Shown here: positions 1-8,386 of the stretch, in pieces | Position numbering within the stretch: the first letter of the stretch is position 1 | Layout: each line of letters opens with the position of its first letter | NCBI RefSeq assembly: GCF_003968655.1 | Contig: NZ_RXYK01000010.1 | Location: 16,170 to 80,169, forward strand | DNA from: Chlorobium phaeovibrioides | Lineage (GTDB): Bacteria; Bacteroidota; Chlorobiia; Chlorobiales; Chlorobiaceae | Length of the DNA: 64,000 nt | Direction of reading: 5' to 3' | The notes under the pieces: generated by a model | Told to the model about the DNA's origin: nothing | The model's input: the letters and a program-made list of their open reading frames with translations, nothing else | Database searches by the model: none | Program-made: the position numbers and the translations under genes

Positions 1-1
1 C

Positions 2-2314
2 ACTCCGGAGGACAACGCCATCACAATCGATACCGACAGGACAACGCTCGTCAAGGCCGGGGCTCTGGATGGAACCAATGATGTCCTGACCCTGAAGGGT
101 GATGGCGACATCACTGTGGGTATCTACAACGAGTCGACCGGCGCTACGACTGAAGGACTTGGAGTGATTACACTCAATGCTGCGGAGACCACTGGATCCA
201 TCGAAGTCTACACTTCAGCGATTGCCGGTGCAACTTCGGGGACTACTCAGCACCTGACGGCAACAACCGGTTCAGGTGACTTCCTCATCTACGGTGATGA
301 CAGTACGAATGTAACATATGTGAGTGGTACAGTTGAAACCCGCGACATTCAGATTGATTCGTCTCTGATGACATCGGAAGACCGTCTGACTCTCGGCGGA
401 GATGCCGAGTTCTACCTGACGGGTGTCGCCGCAATCGTCCAGGCATCTGAGGACGGCATCTGGACAGGGCACACCGACGACGGGTCTGTTGATGTGGCCA
501 ACATGCCGCTTGATTCGGCATCTATTTCTCCCGATACAGCTGATGGACTTGGGCTGAATGGTATCGATGCCAACCTCACATCACTTGCAACAGGCGACAT
601 CTACATCACAGGTACCGATGCCGCCAATACATTCCTGCTTGGTGGTGGCGATGACACCATCTATGGCTACGGTGGAGATGACTACCTCCGCGGTGGCGAT
701 GGTGATGATATCATTTACGCCGGTATGGGTGACGACTCCATCTATGGCGGTGACGGCGATGACTTCCTCGTCGGCGGTTCCGGAAGGGACGGCAGCGACT
801 TCATCAGCGGTGGCGACGGTGTCGATACGGCCTGCTTCTATTATTCAACCTATGACACAGCCGCAGCTCGCTATGTTCTCTATCTGGACAGTGACGGCAA
901 CATGCTGTCGAGCAATCTGGATATCATCGGTCAGGACGGGTTGGATACCAGTAATGATGCATCAGAAATAGCAGAGACATTCTACTACTCGTTCGACCGT
1001 ACGACCAGCGGCACCCTGAATCAGGTTGAGGTCATCGTCAACCTCGAGTCTGCGACTGAGACCATCACCGACAGGGTGCTGAGCGACGTCGAAAACCTGC
1101 GGTTCTGCAACATTTCAACCGGAAGCAGCGCGGACCTCGATCCGGACGACTTTGTAGGTAAGGTCATCAACGTCAACACCGGTGAGAAGTTCTCTACCAT
1201 TCAGGCAGCAATCGATGATTCCGACACCCTCGATAATGATGTGATCCTCGCCAAGAGCGCTGTTTACAACGAGGAGGCATTCGTCAGCAAGAACCTGACA
1301 TTCTTCCTGCAGGATGGTGCCAGCGGTGTGACATTGACCCTTGCCAACGATTATCTCGATCATACCGAGTATGAACTGGCCATAAAGGTCATGAGTGAAG
1401 AGGATATCACAATCAACGGCAACGGTGGCGACAACACAATCACCATTCTTGATTACAGTGATCTGGCCAGCTGGACGCAATCAGATGAAGGAACCAACAG
1501 TGTGCTGCACATGATCGATACCAGTGAGGATGGATCCGCTGATACCGAGGCCTTCGAGCTGATTGGCGGGTGGTCAACCGCCGTCACCTCGGTTCGTGGC
1601 GATGGGGAGGAGATCTTCGGTTACCTTAGCGAATTCGATAACGCCAGCTATACCATCAACGGTCTTGACGGCGATGATGTCATCCGCATCAGTGAAACCT
1701 CCACCAAGATTCACTATCTCTATGGCGGATCGGGAGACGACTTCCTCTCTGCCGGCCAGGGTACCGAGTGGCTTGACGGTGGATCGGGCAATGATATCCT
1801 TGTTTCGCTCGGCGGTGATGACCGCATGCTCGGAGGCAGCGGTGATGACCTGATTGTGCTGGCGACCTACAACGATGGTGTTACAGGCAGCGTACTTGAT
1901 CCAAGTGGCGATGGCCGAACCCTTATCCTCCTTGGTGGCGGCGATGACCAGATTGTTGCGGCCGTTCTGGACCCCGATTACGGTATCGACATCGATGCAT
2001 GGGTTCTTGACTTTGCCCGTGGCGATGATCGGATCAACCTTGAGAACCTGGTCGACAGCAAGGGTGGAACAGTCGATCTCTATGACATCATCAAAGATAT
2101 CTCTGGATCTGAAATCGGCCTTGATAACTATACGGCCACATACGACGACGGGGATGCAGTGCATACCGATGATGTGAATGTCAATGTGGAGGGTTCCATC
2201 TATCTGCTCGGCATCAATACTGCGCGCCTTACTTCTACAGATTTCGTCTACGATAGTGACGCTGCGTGGCTTGATCAGTTCCATGACCTCATCGGTCTGC
2301 AGGCGGTTTCGTAG
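2..2314 (+). CDS. RTX-repeat (hemolysin-type calcium-binding) secreted protein, 5' end outside window
   Basis: The reading frame is open from base 2 through a possible GTG at 116 to the TAG at 2312-2314, so this is the C-terminal part of a longer protein. Two blocks of GGxGxDxxx nonapeptides (about 641-830 and 1657-1860) are the calcium-binding beta-roll of RTX proteins. Between them is a stretch beginning NVNTGEKFSTIQAAIDD that reads like a right-handed beta-helix coil. RTX proteins are exported in one step by type I secretion with an uncleaved C-terminal signal. The end (DFARGDDRIN..., then LDQFHDLIGLQ) parallels the end of the adhesin encoded next, so both probably use the exporter at 8387-12450. 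The exact function is unknown: it could be an adhesin, an S-layer-like protein or an enzyme with its catalytic part upstream of the window. Confidence 0.85.
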   Translation, partial: TPEDNAITIDTDRTTLVKAGALDGTNDVLTLKGDGDITVGIYNESTGATTEGLGVITLNAAETTGSIEVYTSAIAGATSGTTQHLTATTGSGDFLIYGDDSTNVTYVSGTVETRDIQIDSSLMTSEDRLTLGGDAEFYLTGVAAIVQASEDGIWTGHTDDGSVDVANMPLDSASISPDTADGLGLNGIDANLTSLATGDIYITGTDAANTFLLGGGDDTIYGYGGDDYLRGGDGDDIIYAGMGDDSIYGGDGDDFLVGGSGRDGSDFISGGDGVDTACFYYSTYDTAAARYVLYLDSDGNMLSSNLDIIGQDGLDTSNDASEIAETFYYSFDRTTSGTLNQVEVIVNLESATETITDRVLSDVENLRFCNISTGSSADLDPDDFVGKVINVNTGEKFSTIQAAIDDSDTLDNDVILAKSAVYNEEAFVSKNLTFFLQDGASGVTLTLANDYLDHTEYELAIKVMSEEDITINGNGGDNTITILDYSDLASWTQSDEGTNSVLHMIDTSEDGSADTEAFELIGGWSTAVTSVRGDGEEIFGYLSEFDNASYTINGLDGDDVIRISETSTKIHYLYGGSGDDFLSAGQGTEWLDGGSGNDILVSLGGDDRMLGGSGDDLIVLATYNDGVTGSVLDPSGDGRTLILLGGGDDQIVAAVLDPDYGIDIDAWVLDFARGDDRINLENLVDSKGGTVDLYDIIKDISGSEIGLDNYTATYDDGDAVHTDDVNVNVEGSIYLLGINTARLTSTDFVYDSDAAWLDQFHDLIGLQAVS
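641..830 (+). repeat. RTX nonapeptide repeat block, first RTX gene
   Basis: In-frame repeats of the GGxGDDxx type (LLGGGDDTIYGYGGDD and following). At DNA level they appear as recurring GGTGGCGATGAC-like units. This is a coding beta-roll repeat that binds calcium after secretion; a second block lies at 1657-1860. Confidence 0.85.
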
Positions 2315-2327
2315 TCCAGTGCTGCGG

Positions 2328-2357
2328 AGGCAGGCGCATCGGCCGCCTGCCTTTCTT
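2328..2357 (+). terminator. Rho-independent terminator after first RTX gene
   Basis: Nine-base-pair stem AGGCAGGCG (2328-2336) with CGCCTGCCT (2344-2352), seven-base loop, followed by TTCTT. It lies 14 bases after the stop codon and separates this gene from the adhesin gene. Confidence 0.75.
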
Positions 2358-2521
2358 AAATCCGGGTTAGCAGCTCCCGGAAGTGACTCAAGAATCGGTA
2401 TGACCTGCGTGTTGCGGGTTTCGCCACTCAATCAATCCATAAGCCTTTACGATCCGAGGGATCCGGGATGGCAGTATGGGGCTCGGGTTTTTATGATGCG
2501 TATTGATAAGCTTGTGGATAC

Positions 2522-5500
2522 ATGCGGCTGAAGCAGTGGGCCCGCCGGGCAGGCAAGCGCATAGCCCGGACCGTGAGTTCATGGCCATCCAATCTTGGCG
2601 TCGGCATCGGCCTCTATGTTTCCCATCTCTTTTATGAAAAGTGGGCGGCCTCGCATCTGGAGTTGCCGCAGGCGGAAGAGCCGGACGACGGGCTTACGCT
2701 GGATGTGAACGCCGCCCTTGGCGCCGCCATCCCCGATTCTCTTGACGAAACCTCCTCCGAACGGGAGGTGTTCACTGTCGCCGACCCGCTTCCTGAAAAA
2801 CCCCCTGCCGATCCAGAAGAAGTTGTCGCACCTCCCGATTCCGATGGCAGCTCCGGGATTATGGAGTTTGACGGCGGTGAGGACATCCTCAGCTATCTGG
2901 TTCCTTCTTCCGATACCGGCTATGCGCTCGTCGCCGACTACCAGGTCTATACCCTTGAGTACATCGAGCCGCAGGAGCCGATGTACTCTGTTCAGGAAGA
3001 GGACGATGACGACGACAAAGGGCTCTTCTGGCTGGATCCGGCAGCGGTGCTTGCCGTTGGCCTGGGTTTCTTTGCCGGGACGCAGTCCTTGTATGATTTC
3101 GATGAACTCCTTGCTGCTGACAACACGGCGCCTGTTGCCGCCGATGATGACGATGCTGTCGATGAGGGGGATACGCTGACAGTAGGCGCTTCGGCTGGCG
3201 TGCTCTCCAACGACACCGACGGTGATGGCGATGTCCTGAGCGTGACGGCGCTGCGGACGGGTACGGAGTCGGGGTACGGCTCCATCGGTACGGTAGGGGA
3301 GGCGCTTACGGGCACCTACGGCACGCTGACGCTCGAGAGCGACGGCAGCTACACCTACTTGGCCGACCAGGCGGCGGCCGACGCACTGGGAGAGGGCGAG
3401 ACGGCAACGGACAGCTTCACCTACCTGATCTCCGACGGCCATGGCGGCACAGACTTAGCCCAGCTGGATATCACAGTGAGCGGTGTCAACGACGCTCCGA
3501 CTTCGAGCGACGACAGTGTCGTGTCGAACGAAGGAACGACGATTGTGCTTTCTCTCGACGATTTCGGCACATACACCGATGTCGACGGCGATTCCGTCGC
3601 GGGGGTGAAGATCAGCTCGCTGCCCTCCGCCGGCAGCCTCGAGTACAGCGCAGACGGTTCGACATGGACGGCGGTCAGTGCCGGTCAGGAGATCAGCACG
3701 GAGTCGATCGACGGCGGACGGCTGCGTTTCGTGCCGGAGGCCGGGGCATCGGGCGATGATTATGCCTCGATCGGCTTCGAGGTTTATGACGGTGCGGCCT
3801 ACAGTGAGGGTGGTTATGTCCTCAGTGTGGACATCAACACCCTGCCGGATTCCACCGACGACGAAGTGACGACGGACGAGGACGTTGCTTATGCCTTTAC
3901 CCTTGAGGATTTCGGGACATTTTCAGATACCGACGGCGACATACTGGCCGCGGTGAAGATCTCGACGCTCCCGACCGGAGGAACGCTCGAGTACAGCAGC
4001 GACGGGGTTGCCTGGGAGACGGTCCCGCTCGATCAGGAGATCAGCGCCTCGGATATCGACGCCGGGCGGCTGCGCTACACGCCGCCGGCCGATATGAACG
4101 GTACCCCGTACACCACGATCGGGTTCCAGGTGTCGGACGGAAGCTCATACAGCAGTTCGGAGTATACGCTCACAGTGAATGTCACATCGGTCAACGATGT
4201 GCCGACTTCGACTGATGACAGCGTAACGACTGAAGAGGATGTGGCTGTGCTGTTGGCTGTATCCGACTTCGGCAGCTTTACAGATGTAGACGGTGACTTG
4301 CTTGCTGGCGTTCGGATCACGACGCTTCCTGTGGCTGGCTCGCTCGAATACAGCAGTGATGGAACGACATGGACAGCCGTAAGCGATTCACAGGAGATCA
4401 GCACGTCGGATATCGAAGCAGGACGCCTGCGTTACACGCCGGTTGCTGATGCGTATGGGGTCCCATACGCATCGCTCGGCTTCGAGGTATATGATGGTGT
4501 AGCCTATAGTAGCTCGGAGTACACCTTGACACTGAATGTCTCATCGGTCAATGACGCTCCGAGTGCTGCAGACGACACCGTGACGATGGATGAGGATACC
4601 TTCGTGGTGCTGCTTGCCGACGATTTCGGCACCTTCAACGATGTCGACGGCGACTCGTTTGCCGGTGTTCGGATCACGGCGCTCGAGAGCGCCGGCGACC
4701 TCGAGTACTACGACGGTTCCCAGTGGGTCGATGTTGTTGCTGACCAGCTTATCAGCGCCTCGGACATCGATGCCTGGAATCTCCGCTACACGCCTGCCGA
4801 CGATGCATACGGGACCCCCTACGCCACGATCGGCTTCGAGGTGTACGACGGCACCGACTACAGTGCCTCAGAGTACACGCTAAGCGTAAACGTTTCGGCG
4901 GTGAACGACATGCCGGCGGTTGATCTCAAGCCCTCAGACGCTACGGGCATTGACAACACCGCCACGTTCGTCGAGGTCGCCGGAACGGATGATGGTTCGG
5001 CGGTTGTCGCATTTGCTGCTGATGGGCTCAATCTTTCGGATATTGACAGTACGGATCTCGCCACCCTTAAGGTCTCGATTGACCCCTCGACGGTGGAGTC
5101 CGGAGACCGGCTGGTGCTCGGAAGCACAGTGATTGATCTGTCGGATACCTCGGACAATGTCGGTGAGGTGAGTTACGATGGCACAGCGTTCAGTTACAGC
5201 GTGACCGATGCGGGTGAAGATCGGACGGTCGTCTTCACGAGCCTCGTAGAGTCTGGAGGAGAAGGAGCCCCTGCGGTGATCTCCAGCTATGAGTTACTGC
5301 TCGACGCGCTTAAATTCAACAATACCGCCGACGATGTCACCCGCGGTGAGACGCGCAGCTTCAGCGTCGTGGCTTCCGACGGGACGGATTCGAGCGCTGC
5401 GGCAGTGTTTACGGTCACGCTGCAGGGGACCGACGATCCTTCCGACCTCATTTTCGACATGTCGGCCGGACCGTTTATCGACGACGGAACGGTGGTCGTC

Positions 5501-8353
5501 AATGCGTATACCAGCGCGGGAGAGCTGCTCTTTTCGATTGAGAAGATCGATGGGGCGTACGAGATCGTCGGTGCAGATGCCGGGGATGTGCAGTTCATCG
5601 GGGAGGGGGCCATCATCGACACGAAGATCATTTCCGGCACGGAGGTGGATGTGGTCGAGGAGTTCCAGGTGAGGCTGTTCCATTACTTCGGCGATGTGTT
5701 CCTCAGCCTCGAAAGCGGCAGCTATGTCGACGAGGCGACCGGTACGACGACGGCGCTCGATGTTGCGCTGCGCGCAGTGGTCGATGTACCCGAAAACAGC
5801 GTCAGCGAGGTCAGCGTCACCCCCTACACCGAGAGCGCCGTCCGGCTGATTGAACTGGCCGCAGGTGTCGAAGAGCTCTCGTTTGACGTGGTAGCGGATG
5901 CCGAACTGATTTCGACCTACTACGCCGCGGCCGCATCGGGAATCTCGGAGCTGGTCGGTATCGACATTGTCAGCACCAGGGCAACTCCTGTCAATGATGA
6001 GTCGGATTTTCTTGCCGCTCTGGGGGAGGATGCCACTGATGAGGATATCGAGAGCAACCAGTACGGCCTCAAGCTGGCAGCACTTTCCGAGCTGGTCTTC
6101 TCTGACGACCAGCTCGCCTCCAAGGTCGATTACGGGGTGTCGAGCATCGTTGGCGATCTTGAGGTGACTTTCAATGACGCCGGAGGGCTGGACTTCGACC
6201 TGATTTCCTTCACCACGACGCAGGTCGAGCTTACCGACTCGTTTACCGACTACAATTCAACATTCACCTATACTACGACTGATAACGAGGGCAATCCAGT
6301 GAAAAATCCGCTGGTCCCCCTCGACGACAGCGGCAATCCCGTTGCCGGCAGTACCCTGGTGCGTGACGCGGTGGCTCCTGAGACGGCCTCGATCCGCCTC
6401 ATCAATCCCGAGTCGGGTGCGTTCTTCATGCGCGGATATGTCGACCTTGTCGACACCCTGAATGCCGCTGAGGAGTCTGAGTACCTGGAGTTCAAGCTGA
6501 TCTTCGACAGTGTCCAGTATACGGCGACCTACAACGAAGAGCTCGGCCTGTGGCAGAGTTCTTCGTATGATGCGGATACCAATGAGAAGAATCCTTCGGA
6601 TTCCGCCTTCACCATCACCTCCTTCGATGCCTCGACCGGCGAGGCCTCCTGGCAGTTCCTGCTCCCGGAGGTCGTCACCACCGGTACCTACGAGACGATT
6701 CTTGTCCTGACTGACCGAGCCGAGAACGCGAGCCTCGTCGTCAAGTCGTTCACGATAACCGACGGCCCGCCCGAACTCTTTATCACCATTGCCGATCCGG
6801 TGCTGTACGAGGGCGGGACGACTACGGTCACCTTCGACTTCAGCGAGGAGGTGATCGATTTCGACCTCTCCGACGTGTTCTGTTTCGACACCGTTTCAGG
6901 TCTTCAGCCGGACGCCCTCGATCCCACGCTGTGGACGGCCACGCTGGAGGTGAGCAGCTCGCAGGGCCTGGCGATGCCGATGGTGGTGAGCGTCGGTGAC
7001 GGCGCCGTCCTTGACCGGACCGGCAACGAAAACACGACGGGGGCGTCAGCCGTCTACACCGTCATGCCGTCGTCCCCGATTGTCGGCGACATCACCATGA
7101 TTGACGATACGCTGTGGGGCACGGCATCGGCGGATGATGTGATTGACGGCCTGACGGGTGACGACATCCTCTACGGAGAGGACGGTGACGACCTGCTGCT
7201 GGGTCATGAGCAGGACGATGTGCTCATGGGCGGATATGGCGACGATACTTTCCTTGCAGGAGACGGCGACGACATCGTGAGTGGCGGATATGGCGACGAC
7301 ATCTACTACGCCGACGCGTTCGGCGATTTCACCTATACGCAGAACTATGTGGTCGGCGGTGATGGTAAGGATACAGTCTATTTCCACTACGGTATGTCGG
7401 AGTACAAGATTGCGTTCGTCTCCGCTTCCCAGTTCGACTTCCTCAATACGCTGCTCGGAGACGAGGCGGGCTTCCGCGGCATCACCGAGTATGATCTCTC
7501 GTTCGAAGAGGATCTTCCTGTGCTCAGGATCGAGCGTGTCGACAATTTCTGGGAAGACCTGTCGGGACAGGTTGACTACGCGCAGGTTGAAGAATATGTT
7601 TTTGCGGATGCAACACTGCAGTTCACGGCAGTCACTGGCGATCTGGTTTTCGGCACCGGCTGGGTGCTGAATGTCGCTTCCGCCGACGGGGCGCTCCTCA
7701 TGGACGGCGCCTACGATCCGCTGCAGACGACCATCGGTATCAAGGTCGAGGGAAGCGGGTACGGTGACCGGCTGATCGGCGGGCTCGGCGACGATGTGCT
7801 TGCCGGAGGCGGGGGTGACGATGTGCTCATCTCGCTCGGCGGCGACGATCATCTGTATGGCGGTACGGGAGACGATGTGCTTATCGCCACCACGGCATGG
7901 ACCGGTGCGGATCCCGGCGAGGTCGTCCTCAACGGCGGCGAGGGCGCCGACACCTTCGTGTTCCTGCCTGAAGATCCTGCTCAGAGGGTGGCGGTAACCA
8001 TCGAGGACTTTTCCGTCGACGAGGGCGATCTCATCGACCTTTCGGGGATCTATCACGAGGCGGCCTCTGGCGACCTCCAGGCGCTTACTGCCGCCGATCT
8101 CGTCAATACAGATTTCATGTACGATTATTCCTCCTACCTGAACCTTGACGACGGTGCGGGTTATTATGCATCGCTGCACCTCGAAGGGTTCGTCGACGCC
8201 GACGGGGAGGCGCTCGCGTATGTGGATGTCCGCATCGATTTCGATTCTGCGAATGTGCCCGACACCGTCTCTTCGGACTGGTTCGCCGAATCTGATACCG
8301 GTGTCCTCAGCGAGCACTGGTGGGACCAGCTCTATTCATCGCTCGCCAATTAA
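2522..8353 (+). CDS. Giant repeat adhesin: VCBS/tandem-95 cadherin-like repeats plus C-terminal RTX
   Basis: A 1943-residue acidic protein with no classical signal peptide. Residues 1-200 form a unique N-terminal region with a basic start, an acidic stretch (EEDDDDDK) and a hydrophobic segment (DPAAVLAVGLGFFAG, about 171-186). A VCBS-type domain with DTDGDGDVLSV and GTYGTLTLESDGSYTY covers about 205-325. Four cadherin-like tandem-95 repeats follow at 327-442, 443-561, 562-680 and 681-795, each with D(V/T)DGD and G(F/S)xVxDG cores. RTX nonapeptides lie near 1538-1598 and 1743-1790, and the C-terminus fits a type I secretion signal. The layout resembles LapA/BapA biofilm adhesins, which are exported by the transporter type encoded immediately downstream. 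A role in cell-cell or surface attachment is inferred. Translation from ATG 2522 has no strong Shine-Dalgarno sequence. Confidence 0.88.
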   Translation: MRLKQWARRAGKRIARTVSSWPSNLGVGIGLYVSHLFYEKWAASHLELPQAEEPDDGLTLDVNAALGAAIPDSLDETSSEREVFTVADPLPEKPPADPEEVVAPPDSDGSSGIMEFDGGEDILSYLVPSSDTGYALVADYQVYTLEYIEPQEPMYSVQEEDDDDDKGLFWLDPAAVLAVGLGFFAGTQSLYDFDELLAADNTAPVAADDDDAVDEGDTLTVGASAGVLSNDTDGDGDVLSVTALRTGTESGYGSIGTVGEALTGTYGTLTLESDGSYTYLADQAAADALGEGETATDSFTYLISDGHGGTDLAQLDITVSGVNDAPTSSDDSVVSNEGTTIVLSLDDFGTYTDVDGDSVAGVKISSLPSAGSLEYSADGSTWTAVSAGQEISTESIDGGRLRFVPEAGASGDDYASIGFEVYDGAAYSEGGYVLSVDINTLPDSTDDEVTTDEDVAYAFTLEDFGTFSDTDGDILAAVKISTLPTGGTLEYSSDGVAWETVPLDQEISASDIDAGRLRYTPPADMNGTPYTTIGFQVSDGSSYSSSEYTLTVNVTSVNDVPTSTDDSVTTEEDVAVLLAVSDFGSFTDVDGDLLAGVRITTLPVAGSLEYSSDGTTWTAVSDSQEISTSDIEAGRLRYTPVADAYGVPYASLGFEVYDGVAYSSSEYTLTLNVSSVNDAPSAADDTVTMDEDTFVVLLADDFGTFNDVDGDSFAGVRITALESAGDLEYYDGSQWVDVVADQLISASDIDAWNLRYTPADDAYGTPYATIGFEVYDGTDYSASEYTLSVNVSAVNDMPAVDLKPSDATGIDNTATFVEVAGTDDGSAVVAFAADGLNLSDIDSTDLATLKVSIDPSTVESGDRLVLGSTVIDLSDTSDNVGEVSYDGTAFSYSVTDAGEDRTVVFTSLVESGGEGAPAVISSYELLLDALKFNNTADDVTRGETRSFSVVASDGTDSSAAAVFTVTLQGTDDPSDLIFDMSAGPFIDDGTVVVNAYTSAGELLFSIEKIDGAYEIVGADAGDVQFIGEGAIIDTKIISGTEVDVVEEFQVRLFHYFGDVFLSLESGSYVDEATGTTTALDVALRAVVDVPENSVSEVSVTPYTESAVRLIELAAGVEELSFDVVADAELISTYYAAAASGISELVGIDIVSTRATPVNDESDFLAALGEDATDEDIESNQYGLKLAALSELVFSDDQLASKVDYGVSSIVGDLEVTFNDAGGLDFDLISFTTTQVELTDSFTDYNSTFTYTTTDNEGNPVKNPLVPLDDSGNPVAGSTLVRDAVAPETASIRLINPESGAFFMRGYVDLVDTLNAAEESEYLEFKLIFDSVQYTATYNEELGLWQSSSYDADTNEKNPSDSAFTITSFDASTGEASWQFLLPEVVTTGTYETILVLTDRAENASLVVKSFTITDGPPELFITIADPVLYEGGTTTVTFDFSEEVIDFDLSDVFCFDTVSGLQPDALDPTLWTATLEVSSSQGLAMPMVVSVGDGAVLDRTGNENTTGASAVYTVMPSSPIVGDITMIDDTLWGTASADDVIDGLTGDDILYGEDGDDLLLGHEQDDVLMGGYGDDTFLAGDGDDIVSGGYGDDIYYADAFGDFTYTQNYVVGGDGKDTVYFHYGMSEYKIAFVSASQFDFLNTLLGDEAGFRGITEYDLSFEEDLPVLRIERVDNFWEDLSGQVDYAQVEEYVFADATLQFTAVTGDLVFGTGWVLNVASADGALLMDGAYDPLQTTIGIKVEGSGYGDRLIGGLGDDVLAGGGGDDVLISLGGDDHLYGGTGDDVLIATTAWTGADPGEVVLNGGEGADTFVFLPEDPAQRVAVTIEDFSVDEGDLIDLSGIYHEAASGDLQALTAADLVNTDFMYDYSSYLNLDDGAGYYASLHLEGFVDADGEALAYVDVRIDFDSANVPDTVSSDWFAESDTGVLSEHWWDQLYSSLAN
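3500..4906 (+). repeat. Four tandem cadherin-like coding repeats of about 117 residues
   Basis: Four in-frame copies (3500-3847, 3848-4204, 4205-4561 and 4562-4906) share the order DDxVxxxEDxxxxLxxxDFGxxxDxDGD, I(T/S)xLxxxGxLEY, ISxxDIxxxxLRxxP, G(F/S)xVxDGxxYS. Copy 3 uses visibly different synonymous codons from copies 1, 2 and 4. Confidence 0.85.
7133..7893 (+). repeat. RTX nonapeptide region of the adhesin
   Basis: Two clusters of GGxGDDxL repeats (about 7133-7315 and 7750-7893) are separated by a non-repetitive insert of about 145 residues. They encode calcium-binding beta-rolls upstream of the C-terminal secretion signal. Confidence 0.82.
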
Positions 8354-8386
8354 ACATTTACGGAGTGATTTCACTATATTCTTGCC

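Noticed and set aside
641..1860. Short regular DNA repeats that could suggest a CRISPR array
   Set aside because: They are in-frame, imperfect, and encode RTX nonapeptides; there are no uniform direct repeats with unique spacers and no cas genes.
1574..2431. 285-codon open frame on the minus strand
   Set aside because: Antisense to the first RTX gene, driven by repeat composition, and it runs across that gene's terminator.
7046..8317. 423-codon open frame on the minus strand
   Set aside because: It lies wholly antisense to the RTX part of the adhesin; the GGxGxDxxx codon pattern gives long stop-free frames on the other strand. Its translation is low in typical protein motifs.
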